Positions 34,420-40,188 of a DNA stretch of 64,000 bases are shown here, piece after piece (within the stretch, counting starts at the first letter, position 1; every line of letters starts with the position of its first letter). Origin of the DNA: Microbacterium sp. SSM24. GTDB taxonomy: Bacteria; Actinomycetota; Actinomycetes; Actinomycetales; Microbacteriaceae. The position numbers were made by a program, and so were the translations under genes. Location of the stretch: positions 740,332 through 804,331 of the forward strand of contig NZ_JAPDNQ010000002.1 in assembly GCF_025989145.1 (NCBI RefSeq). The letters are read 5' to 3'. The notes under the pieces are model-generated. The model had not been told where the DNA came from and ran no database searches. It saw only the letters and a list, made by a program, of their open reading frames with translations.

Positions 34420-34955
34420 CAGCACGCCGTGGTATCCGTTCCGTCGCTGACCGCCTGAGCGGTCACACCAGTCGTAAGGGGGACAACGGCGTCGCCGATC
34501 GTCAGACGAAGTCCCATCGTGAGCTCGCGTCCAGTCTGCGCGAACGCGGCACCGCCGGTCAGCGTCCCGGTCCCACCTGTGGACAGCCGCGTCCACGTCG
34601 CTGCGTTGCTCGTTGCGAGCGCCGTCGAACTCGCCTTGTAGCGCACATCTCCGTCGCCTTCGAGAAACCATGCCCGGCATTGCCAGCCGGTCGCACCGGT
34701 TGCGACCTTTGCGATCAGGCCCCGCCCGGAATCGGTGACCGTGAACGTCGAGGCATTGCGGATCGAGGTGAGGACTGAATTGCTCACGACGCCTGCCTTT
34801 CCTGTTGCCGTATCGCGATCGGTGGTCTGTGCCTGCGCCTGGATGCCGTTCGCGAAGAGCATGGCGAGCAGGCCGAGGAAGAGGGCGGCGACGAGGCCGG
34901 TGACGAGCACCTCGACGAGAGTGATCCCGTCGTCCGCTTCATGTGCCGCGGTCAT
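34416..34955 (-). CDS. prepilin-like protein (PilW-type minor pilin)
   Basis: A 179-residue prepilin: leader MTAAHEADDG cut before ITLVEVLVTGLVAALFLGLL, with Gly at -1 and Glu at +5 as PilD requires. The rest is Thr/Ala-rich with two distant cysteines (QCRAW and the C-terminal TACW) that may form a disulfide. It lies between PilV- and PilX-like genes with ATGA and GTGA overlaps on the two sides, the usual place of PilW in minor-pilin operons. Confidence 0.82.
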   Translation of the reverse strand: MTAAHEADDGITLVEVLVTGLVAALFLGLLAMLFANGIQAQAQTTDRDTATGKAGVVSNSVLTSIRNASTFTVTDSGRGLIAKVATGATGWQCRAWFLEGDGDVRYKASSTALATSNAATWTRLSTGGTGTLTGGAAFAQTGRELTMGLRLTIGDAVVPLTTGVTAQAVSDGTDTTACW

Positions 34956-35377
34956 GAGCCCGAGACCATGACCTTCGTGGGCACGGTCGCAAGGATCGTG
35001 GATGGCTCACCGACGTCGTACACACGCGCGGTCACCGTCACGACGGCGGGGTAGAGAGAGGCACCCGTCGGGCAGGTGCTCACGATCACATTCGCGCGGA
35101 GACCGGTTCCGGCCGGGTCCACCAGGCCGGTTCGTGCGTAGGTCGACACGAGGGCGGAGCAGCTGGTGGGTGTGGTCGGATTGTTCGAGTAGGCGGCCCG
35201 GATCGGCGCCAGCTGCGCGTTCGCGAAGGTCGTGGCGGCGACGAGGTCTTTGTTCGACCCGCTCACGCGCGTCGCTCCGATGATGAGGGGCAGCACCGCG
35301 AGGGCGAGCACCATGAGGAGGAACATCGCGATGATGACCTCGACGAGACTGAACCCGTCGTCTTCCCTGCGAAACAT
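34952..35377 (-). CDS. prepilin-like protein (PilV-type minor pilin)
   Basis: A 141-residue prepilin: leader MFRREDDG cut before FSLVEVIIAMFLLMVLALAV (Gly -1, Phe +1, Glu +5). Two cysteines (TPTSCSAL and VSTCPTG) lie in the globular part. The ATG at 35377 is favoured over one 15 nt upstream because GGAGGT lies 5-6 nt before it, one of the best ribosome sites in the region. It is the first gene after a strong hairpin that separates it from pilA. Confidence 0.85.
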   Translation of the reverse strand: MFRREDDGFSLVEVIIAMFLLMVLALAVLPLIIGATRVSGSNKDLVAATTFANAQLAPIRAAYSNNPTTPTSCSALVSTYARTGLVDPAGTGLRANVIVSTCPTGASLYPAVVTVTARVYDVGEPSTILATVPTKVMVSGS

Positions 35378-35401
35378 GTCCACCTCCCTCATGCGGGTTT
35401 T

Positions 35402-35438
35402 GGCCAGGGCGACCTCCTGGGGAGAGGTCGCCCTGGCC
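35402..35438. terminator. 15-bp perfect hairpin upstream of the minor-pilin genes
   Basis: GGCCAGGGCGACCTC pairs perfectly with its complement across a 7-nt loop, located between pilA and the PilV gene on the pilus operon strand. It may be a partial terminator that lets pilA be transcribed more than the machine genes. Confidence 0.75.
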
Positions 35439-35589
35439 TTGGAGAGATGCAGTCTGCGCGCTGGGGACGCTCAGCCTGCGCCTCGGACTTCGGGCGAGGA
35501 GTTCACGGCGTGCGCTGGGGACGCAACTGCACTGTGACTCGGTCGGAGCCGAAGAGTCGGTTGGGTATGGCCTGATCGAGCGAGCGGCC
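35439..35589. other. pilA to pilV spacer without a gene
   Basis: No convincing reading frame. It contains a 13-bp direct repeat GCGCTGGGGACGC at 35458-35470 and 35512-35524 (54 bp apart) and may hold a secondary promoter for the minor-pilin operon; no clear -10/-35 pair is visible. Confidence 0.4.
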
Positions 35590-35613
35590 GGCCGGAGGTC
35601 GGGTCCTCCGGCC
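35590..35613. terminator. hairpin directly downstream of pilA
   Basis: Perfect 9-bp stem GGCCGGAGG / CCTCCGGCC with a 6-nt loop, 9 nt after the pilA stop codon on the - strand. Confidence 0.7.
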
Positions 35614-35621
35614 GACTCAGC

Positions 35622-35999
35622 TCAGGAGCAGCCGGGGCCCGACTGCTGCGTGGCCACACCGGTCTTGGCGGCGCTCACGCAGAAGCCGTCGAGGGTGCGG
35701 TCGGCGCCGACCCAGGCGACGGTGACGCCGTCCTTGCTGAGGTTGGCGAACGTGAAGGTGGCGAGCTCGCCCTGGGCGATCGCCGACGACGCCTGCGTGG
35801 CGCCGTTCGCGGCCGACGTCTTGAGGGCGTTCACCTCGGCGTCGCCCTGCAGGTTCATGAAGATCGGAATCGCGACAGCGGCGAGAACGCCGAGGATCAC
35901 GACGACGACGATGAGCTCGATGAGGGAGAAGCCGGCTTCGCCGTTCTCCTCGCGACGGGCCTTCTCGGCCTCGAGGTAGTTCTTGATGAAGGTGCGCAT
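35622..35999 (-). CDS. pilA: major type IV pilin PilA
   Basis: A 125-residue prepilin. The 25-residue leader ([20 protein letters not shown] then EAG) is charged and ends in Gly before [20 protein letters not shown], a textbook type IV pilin N-terminus with Glu5 and a hydrophobic alpha1 helix. The C-terminal domain is short and closes with two cysteines (GFCVSAAK ... GPGC), the D-region disulfide. The ATG at 35999 gives the best leader; a longer frame extends upstream without a ribosome site. It is flanked by hairpins downstream and repeat elements upstream, as expected for the most highly expressed gene of the locus. Confidence 0.92.
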   Translation of the reverse strand: MRTFIKNYLEAEKARREENGEAGFSLIELIVVVVILGVLAAVAIPIFMNLQGDAEVNALKTSAANGATQASSAIAQGELATFTFANLSKDGVTVAWVGADRTLDGFCVSAAKTGVATQQSGPGCS

Positions 36000-36085
36000 G
36001 GCGGACAGCTTTCTGATCGGATGATTTTGGAAAAACATCCCTGATCGGACCGCGTTTTCGCCCAGTCTGCCAGCCGGCTCAGGTT

Positions 36086-36107
36086 TACTGCTTCGGTACT
36101 GCTTCGG
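36086..36107. promoter_or_regulatory. tandem 11-bp direct repeat upstream of pilA
   Basis: TACTGCTTCGG occurs twice back to back (36086-36096, 36097-36107), one helical turn apart, about 90 bp upstream of the pilA start. Suited to cooperative binding of an activator on one face of the DNA. Confidence 0.5.
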
Positions 36108-36110
36108 ATT

Positions 36111-36124
36111 CATGCCCTGGCATG
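36111..36124. promoter_or_regulatory. 14-bp palindrome upstream of pilA
   Basis: CATGCCCTGGCATG has two perfect 6-bp arms and a 2-bp centre. It lies next to the tandem repeat at 36086 and is a candidate operator. Confidence 0.45.
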
Positions 36125-36258
36125 TATCCCTTCCCCGTCAATCACATTAGGGACTTCTCATGAAAGCGCAAAAGGGGTTTTCCCCCAAGATTCCGCAAGG
36201 AGCTTCCTGAGGTTTTGCTGAGGAAGAGCGGCGAGCCGCCTGAATATATGCGACTTCG
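36125..36258. other. intergenic DNA between the pilA regulatory elements and the DUF3800 gene
   Basis: The gene-free interval 36000-36313 is visibly richer in A+T than its surroundings. This part holds an inverted repeat CTTCCTGAG / CTGAGGAAG (36203-36226, one mismatch, 6-nt loop) and a small GGGG-TTTT-CCCC hairpin near 36174-36185. No gene is evident; it should contain the pilA promoter reading left and the DUF3800 promoter reading right. Confidence 0.5.
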
Positions 36259-36270
36259 CTGATATATCAG
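36259..36270. promoter_or_regulatory. perfect 12-bp palindrome CTGATATATCAG
   Basis: Perfect palindrome with an A/T core, 23 bp before the first possible start of the DUF3800 gene. Its TATATC could double as the -10 element, so a bound repressor would block that promoter. Confidence 0.5.
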
Positions 36271-36313
36271 TCAGGGTCGTGGGGCGCTCCCAATGTGCGC
36301 GAGACTGATCACG

Positions 36314-37174
36314 ATGCTCATCTTCTACGTCGACGAGACCGGGACCGCGTCGCTCGCGACGGTGCCGGGGAGTGATCCGCCCGAACTCGTCCCCGGGACC
36401 GCCACCTTCTTCACACTGGCGGCTGTCGGCATCCGGGACAGCGCCCGCAAGCCGCTTGCGGAGTACCTGCTGCGCGCCAAAGCGGAGCATCTCGGCGCGG
36501 CCACCGACGCGCCGTGGGACGACACCGAGATCAAGGGGCGCTACCTGCTGCACGTCGCCAGGGCGTTGCACGGAGGGAGGAAGCACTCGGCCCCGACGGG
36601 ATACTCCGCCCTCGCCGACCAGGCAGCGATGGACGCGTTCCTCCACGCTCTCGGCCTCGCGATGTCCGTGTTCCGGCCGCTGATCCTGGCCAACGTCGTC
36701 GACAAGTACAAGATGATCGCGCGCGGCATCTCCACCAATCCGATCGGGATCGCCTACAGCTACCTGCAGCGCAACATCGCACTCACCCTCGAGCACCAGC
36801 TCTCCGGCGAGTCGGCCATCATCGTGGCGGACCAGCAGACGCAGCACGAGGCGCTCTTCAAGAGCGGCGGCATCCACGAGATCCGGTCTCAGCTCGAGAA
36901 GGACCTCACCCGCGTCCCGAACTACAACCTCGTGCTCGACAAGCCGCTGTGGCTCGACACGGACCTCAGCATGTGGGACCGCGAGATCCTGCAGCTCGCC
37001 GATATCGCGTCGTTCCTCGTGACAAAGGTGATCGACGACGGCGAGCCGCCGGCCGAGCTCGCGCGGTTGTGGCAGGCGATGCTCCCCCAGTTCGCCCTGC
37101 ACCACAAGTCGGGCAAAGTGCTCGGTCGCGGAATCGCGATGTATCCCCCGCGGTCGAGCAGACTCAGCTTCTGA
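36314..37174 (+). CDS. DUF3800 domain protein
   Basis: A 286-residue protein beginning LIFYVDETG, the signature of DUF3800, followed about 200 residues later by LQLADIASFLVTKV, the second conserved motif with an acidic residue. DUF3800 has an RNase H-like fold with predicted nuclease-type acidic residues; its biological role is not settled, and members are often found in mobile or defence-related neighbourhoods. Start 36314 places the domain at the N-terminus; an ATG seven codons earlier is equally open and neither has a strong ribosome site. It is a lone gene at the edge of the pilus locus behind A/T-rich palindromic DNA. Confidence 0.85.
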   Translation: MLIFYVDETGTASLATVPGSDPPELVPGTATFFTLAAVGIRDSARKPLAEYLLRAKAEHLGAATDAPWDDTEIKGRYLLHVARALHGGRKHSAPTGYSALADQAAMDAFLHALGLAMSVFRPLILANVVDKYKMIARGISTNPIGIAYSYLQRNIALTLEHQLSGESAIIVADQQTQHEALFKSGGIHEIRSQLEKDLTRVPNYNLVLDKPLWLDTDLSMWDREILQLADIASFLVTKVIDDGEPPAELARLWQAMLPQFALHHKSGKVLGRGIAMYPPRSSRLSF

Positions 37175-37177
37175 CCC

Positions 37178-37471
37178 TCACCCGTCGAGCACATCGAGAC
37201 GCACGACGACCGGACCGCCCTCGACGAGCGACTCGGCATCGCGCACCGCCTTCTTCAACGGCAGCACGTACGCGTCGTCGGACGGGAAGATCGAGGTCGA
37301 CCACTCCGTGCCGCCGATGCGCGCGCGGACGCGTACCGCCCCGAAGCCGCGGTACGGTCGCGGGATCTCGCGGATGTCTTCGCTCAGCTCCGGCGGAACG
37401 GTCGCGAAGAACCAGGCGGCGTCGTCTCGGGCGTCCCAGCGGATGACGTCCGCCTCGAACTCGATGATCAT
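37178..37471 (-). CDS. DUF1905 domain protein
   Basis: A 97-residue protein that is essentially one DUF1905 domain: FEADVIRWDARDDAAWFFAT at the start and FPSDDAYVLPLKKAVRDAE at the end. The function of this beta-rich domain is not established; it is often linked to SRPBCC or YdeI-type proteins, as here, where its ATG overlaps the SRPBCC gene stop by 4 nt (ATGA). Confidence 0.85.
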   Translation of the reverse strand: MIIEFEADVIRWDARDDAAWFFATVPPELSEDIREIPRPYRGFGAVRVRARIGGTEWSTSIFPSDDAYVLPLKKAVRDAESLVEGGPVVVRLDVLDG

Positions 37472-37893
37472 CCGAAGGACGCGACCCCGCCGTGCCGATC
37501 GACAAGCCTCTGCAGACAGTTCGACCAGCCCTCGATATGGCTCTCCCGCTCCTCGGCCGAGAGGAACCCGGTATGCCTCACGGTGACGCGGGTCGCGGCA
37601 TCCGCTGCACTCTCGAGCGTCAGCTCGGCGTCGGTGGCGTGCTCCTCGCCCTCCCACCGCCATTCGAGGCGCATTCGGCGGGGCGCTTCGAGCTCGAGCA
37701 CTCGGCCGAGCACGGCGAGCTCCGCGACCGACGAGCGCACCTCCCACCGTCCGAGGGCGGTCGCCTGCACGACCGCGGCGGTCTCGAAACGAGGGGGCCA
37801 GATCCACTCGGCCAGTCGTGAGGCATCGGTCAGATCACTCCACACCTCATCGACGGATGCCTCGACCAGCGCGCTCTCGGTCATCTCGAACAT
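37468..37893 (-). CDS. SRPBCC family protein (START/AHSA1-like)
   Basis: A 141-residue helix-grip protein: ESALVEASVDEVWSDLTDAS opens the fold, WIWPPRFE and VRSSVAELAVLGRVLEL form central strands, and a long C-terminal helix (SHIEGWSNCLQRLVDR) caps a hydrophobic pocket. Members bind lipids or hydrophobic ligands or act as polyketide cyclases. The ligand is unknown. The ATG at 37893 has TACCGT 6 nt upstream (leaderless pattern). It is cotranscribed with the DUF1905 gene. Confidence 0.83.
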   Translation of the reverse strand: MFEMTESALVEASVDEVWSDLTDASRLAEWIWPPRFETAAVVQATALGRWEVRSSVAELAVLGRVLELEAPRRMRLEWRWEGEEHATDAELTLESAADAATRVTVRHTGFLSAEERESHIEGWSNCLQRLVDRHGGVASFG

Positions 37894-37899
37894 CCCGCC

Positions 37900-37905
37900 A
37901 CGGTA
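37900..37905 (-). promoter_or_regulatory. -10 hexamer TACCGT of the SRPBCC gene
   Basis: TACCGT ends 6 nt before the ATG at 37893. The GGCGGG between could also act as a weak ribosome site. Confidence 0.45.
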
Positions 37906-37948
37906 GCCGGTGCCGCCGACATGCGCACCCGGCCGTCGGATCGTGGCC

Positions 37949-38755
37949 TCAACGGCCGTACTCGGGCGTCCAGTCATCGGCGTCGGAGGTCCATTCGGCG
38001 GCGGGAGCGGCATCCGCCACCCACCGGTCGTCCTCGCGACGGCGCCAGGCCGCGCCCTCGGGCCAGCTCGCAGCGAATGTGGTGGCCACCTTGTACACAC
38101 GGCGCGAGAGCCCGCCGACGGTCTGCAGCGGGCGCGCCGACACCGGCATGCGCAGCTGCGGGTCGTAGCGCACGCCATCGGCTCGACGCAGGCGGATCGT
38201 GAGGTCGAGATCGTCGTGGATCCGCGCATTCTCCCGATCGACGAGGTCGCGCACACGCTCCCAGACGCGCGCGCGCATCGCGAAGTTCGAGCCGAACACG
38301 AGCGGGATCCCGAGCCACTTCTTCACCCAGTAGTGCCCCCCGCCGACGTACCATCGCTCACCGAGGTAGTTCGTGAGCGGGCTCCCGCCGTAGAACTCCG
38401 CTCCCCCGGTGAGCACGCCGAGGCCCGGATCCGCCACGAACCCCCGCACGAGCCGCGCGATCCAGTCCGGATGGGGACGCGAGTCCGCATCGAGCCTCGC
38501 GATGATGTCGGCGCCGTCGAGGGCCTCGTCGTAGCCGCGGGAAGCCGCCGGCCAGATGCCGATGCGCGCCTCCTCCACGACGTCGGCGCCATAGCGGCGT
38601 GCGACGTCGGCCGAGGCATCCGTGCTGCCGTTGTCGACCACCACGATGCGGTCGGCCGGATGCTGCTGCACCGCCAGCGCCGCGAGGCAGGCGTCGAGGA
38701 AATCCGCATCGTCGCGGCACGGGATCACGACCGTGACACGAGGAGCGAGGGGCAC
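37949..38755 (-). CDS. family 2 glycosyltransferase
   Basis: A 268-residue GT-A enzyme: RVTVVIPCRDDADFLDACL at the N-terminus, VVVDNGSTDASADVA, the metal-binding DADSRPHPDW (DXD-like), and IHDDLDLTIRLRRA, the ED-type catalytic-base region. No membrane helices follow, so it is likely a soluble or peripheral transferase. Sugar and acceptor are unknown and no cell-wall or polysaccharide operon is adjacent. The GTG at 38755 is supported by TATGGT 6 nt upstream; the open frame continues far upstream but across the divergent GNAT gene. Confidence 0.87.
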   Translation of the reverse strand: MPLAPRVTVVIPCRDDADFLDACLAALAVQQHPADRIVVVDNGSTDASADVARRYGADVVEEARIGIWPAASRGYDEALDGADIIARLDADSRPHPDWIARLVRGFVADPGLGVLTGGAEFYGGSPLTNYLGERWYVGGGHYWVKKWLGIPLVFGSNFAMRARVWERVRDLVDRENARIHDDLDLTIRLRRADGVRYDPQLRMPVSARPLQTVGGLSRRVYKVATTFAASWPEGAAWRRREDDRWVADAAPAAEWTSDADDWTPEYGR

Positions 38756-38761
38756 ACGCAA

Positions 38762-38767
38762 ACCATA
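38762..38767 (-). promoter_or_regulatory. -10 hexamer TATGGT of the glycosyltransferase gene
   Basis: TATGGT ends 6 nt before the GTG at 38755 with no Shine-Dalgarno sequence. Confidence 0.5.
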
Positions 38768-38832
38768 CTCCCCGAGGTCTTCGACTCCGGAGAGCGCCTC
38801 GCACGCCCGGCGAGGCTGTCCGAGGCGCCCGC

Positions 38833-38838
38833 TAGCCT
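38833..38838 (+). promoter_or_regulatory. -10 hexamer TAGCCT of the GNAT gene at 38846
   Basis: TAGCCT ends 7 nt before the ATG at 38846; it is back to back with the glycosyltransferase promoter within about 90 bp. Confidence 0.5.
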
Positions 38839-38845
38839 CAGAGCC

Positions 38846-39451
38846 ATGGATGCCGCCGCCGCCACCGATCTGCGGATCGTCCCCGCCAACGAGGCCACGT
38901 GGGACGATCTTCAGGCCGTGCTCACCGGCACGGCGGGCCGCTGCCAATGCCAGCGCCAGCGCCTCGGTGACCGCGACTGGTGGCACATGCCCCCGAGCGA
39001 ACGCGGCGCCATTCTGCGCGAAGAGACCCACTGCGATGATCCGCGCGCCTCCGAGACCATCGGTCTCGTCGCGTACGACGGCGATGAGCCCGTCGCGTGG
39101 TGCGCGGTCGACCGTCGCAGTGTGTTCGGCCGCCTGCGCGGGTCCCCCGTCCCCTGGGCAGGACGCGACGAAGACAAGAACGACGACAGCGTCTGGGCGA
39201 TCGCCTGCATGATCGTGCGCAAGGGGCACCGCGGGCGCGGCCTCACCTACCCGCTCGTCGCCGCCGCCGCCCAGCATGCCCGAGCCCGCGGCGCCGTCGC
39301 CATCGAGGGATATCCCCTCCTCACGGCGGGTTCGCAGGTCATCTGGGACGAGCTCAACGTCGGCGCGCTCGGCCCGTTCACGGCGGCCGGGTTCGCGGAG
39401 GTCACCCATCCCACCAAGCGCCGCCTGGTCATGCGCCTCGACTTCGACTGA
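38846..39451 (+). CDS. GNAT family N-acetyltransferase
   Basis: A 201-residue acetyl-CoA-dependent transferase. The acetyl-CoA loop is in IVRKGHRGRGLTYPLVAAA (R/QxxGxG/A variant), preceded by the strand SVWAIACMI. An N-terminal cysteine motif, GRCQCQRQRLGD, is shared with the second GNAT in this window (44613), indicating that both belong to the same GNAT subfamily. The acceptor is unknown. It is a monocistronic unit with a leaderless-type start. Confidence 0.86.
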   Translation: MDAAAATDLRIVPANEATWDDLQAVLTGTAGRCQCQRQRLGDRDWWHMPPSERGAILREETHCDDPRASETIGLVAYDGDEPVAWCAVDRRSVFGRLRGSPVPWAGRDEDKNDDSVWAIACMIVRKGHRGRGLTYPLVAAAAQHARARGAVAIEGYPLLTAGSQVIWDELNVGALGPFTAAGFAEVTHPTKRRLVMRLDFD

Positions 39452-39554
39452 CCTTTCACCCGAACCGGGTGACGCACCCACCCCCGCACCGGCAGAACGA
39501 TGTAGACGCCACAGGTCGCACCTCGCCGCGACCTGACTCGGGAAAGGGAAACAC

Positions 39555-39956
39555 ATGTCGGACACGCAGGAGCGCACCGGCTGGGCCGGTTGGGCCGTCT
39601 TCGCGGGCATCGTCCTCATCATCGCCGGTGCCTTCGACGCACTGCTCGGCCTCACCGCGATCCTCGCGCCGGCCGAGAAGTTCATCGCCGCGGGTGACGC
39701 CTACCTCCTCCTCTTCAACGTCGCCGGCTGGGGCTGGTGGCACCTGATCATCGGCCTGGCGCTGGTGCTCGTGGGCATCTTCATGCTCCGCGGCGCCACC
39801 TGGGCGCGAGTGATCGCCATCATCCTCGTGGCCATCAATGCCATCAGCCAGCTCGCCCTCATCGGCGTTCAGCCCTGGTGGTCGCTCACCGTGCTCGCGC
39901 TCGACATCGTCGTCATCTATGCGCTCACGGTCCACGGCAAGGAGCTCAAGAGCTGA
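39555..39956 (+). CDS. DUF7144-type four-helix membrane protein
   Basis: A 133-residue integral membrane protein with four transmembrane segments (WAVFAGIVLIIAGAFDALLG; WWHLIIGLALVLVGIFML; VIAIILVAINAISQLALI; WWSLTVLALDIVVIYAL) and very short loops. This layout is that of the small actinobacterial DUF7144 family; function unknown. GGGAAAGGGAAA precedes the ATG by a few bases, giving a purine-rich ribosome site. A strong hairpin follows 20 nt after the stop. Confidence 0.82.
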   Translation: MSDTQERTGWAGWAVFAGIVLIIAGAFDALLGLTAILAPAEKFIAAGDAYLLLFNVAGWGWWHLIIGLALVLVGIFMLRGATWARVIAIILVAINAISQLALIGVQPWWSLTVLALDIVVIYALTVHGKELKS

Positions 39957-39975
39957 CTCCCGCCGTCCCCTGAAC

Positions 39976-40017
39976 GTGAAGGGCGCCGTACCAAGCCAGG
40001 GGTACGGTGCCCTTCAC
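39976..40017 (+). terminator. hairpin terminator, 17-bp stem
   Basis: GTGAAGGGCGCCGTACC pairs with GGTACGGTGCCCTTCAC (one G-T wobble) across an 8-nt loop, directly after the DUF7144 gene. Confidence 0.88.
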
Positions 40018-40099
40018 TCTTGCGCACCGCCCTCGTCATCCCGGGAACGGGTCCGATGATGAGGGTTTCGTCATGTGAGCGCTCTCGTCGATGTAGCCC

Positions 40100-40129
40100 T
40101 TGAAACCGCTCCCACGGTTTGGTTACTGT
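40100..40129 (+). promoter_or_regulatory. promoter of the secreted beta-helix protein gene
   Basis: -35 TTGAAA (40100-40105) and -10 TACTGT (40124-40129) with an 18-bp spacer, about 60 bp upstream of the start codon. It overlaps the LacI-type operator at 40101-40120. Confidence 0.6.
40101..40120. promoter_or_regulatory. candidate LacI-family (CebR/CelR-like) operator
   Basis: TGAAACCGCTCCCA (40101-40114) matches 11 of 14 positions of the CebR/CelR box TGGGAGCGCTCCCA used by actinobacterial cellulose/cello-oligosaccharide repressors, and AAACCG (40103-40108) is mirrored by CGGTTT (40115-40120). The overlap with the promoter implies repression lifted by a sugar. Confidence 0.55.
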
Positions 40130-40188
40130 CCTGTAAGTAGGCGGCATACCTGCCGCGCGACATCCCTCGACGATGAGAGGACTCTCGC

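Noticed and set aside
36172..36187. GGGG-TTTT-CCCC mini hairpin as a terminator
   Set aside because: Only a 4-bp stem, and no gene ends next to it in the proper orientation.
37949..39685. Upstream extension of the glycosyltransferase frame to 39685
   Set aside because: It crosses the divergent GNAT gene and two promoters; the GTG at 38755 starts exactly at the first family strand.
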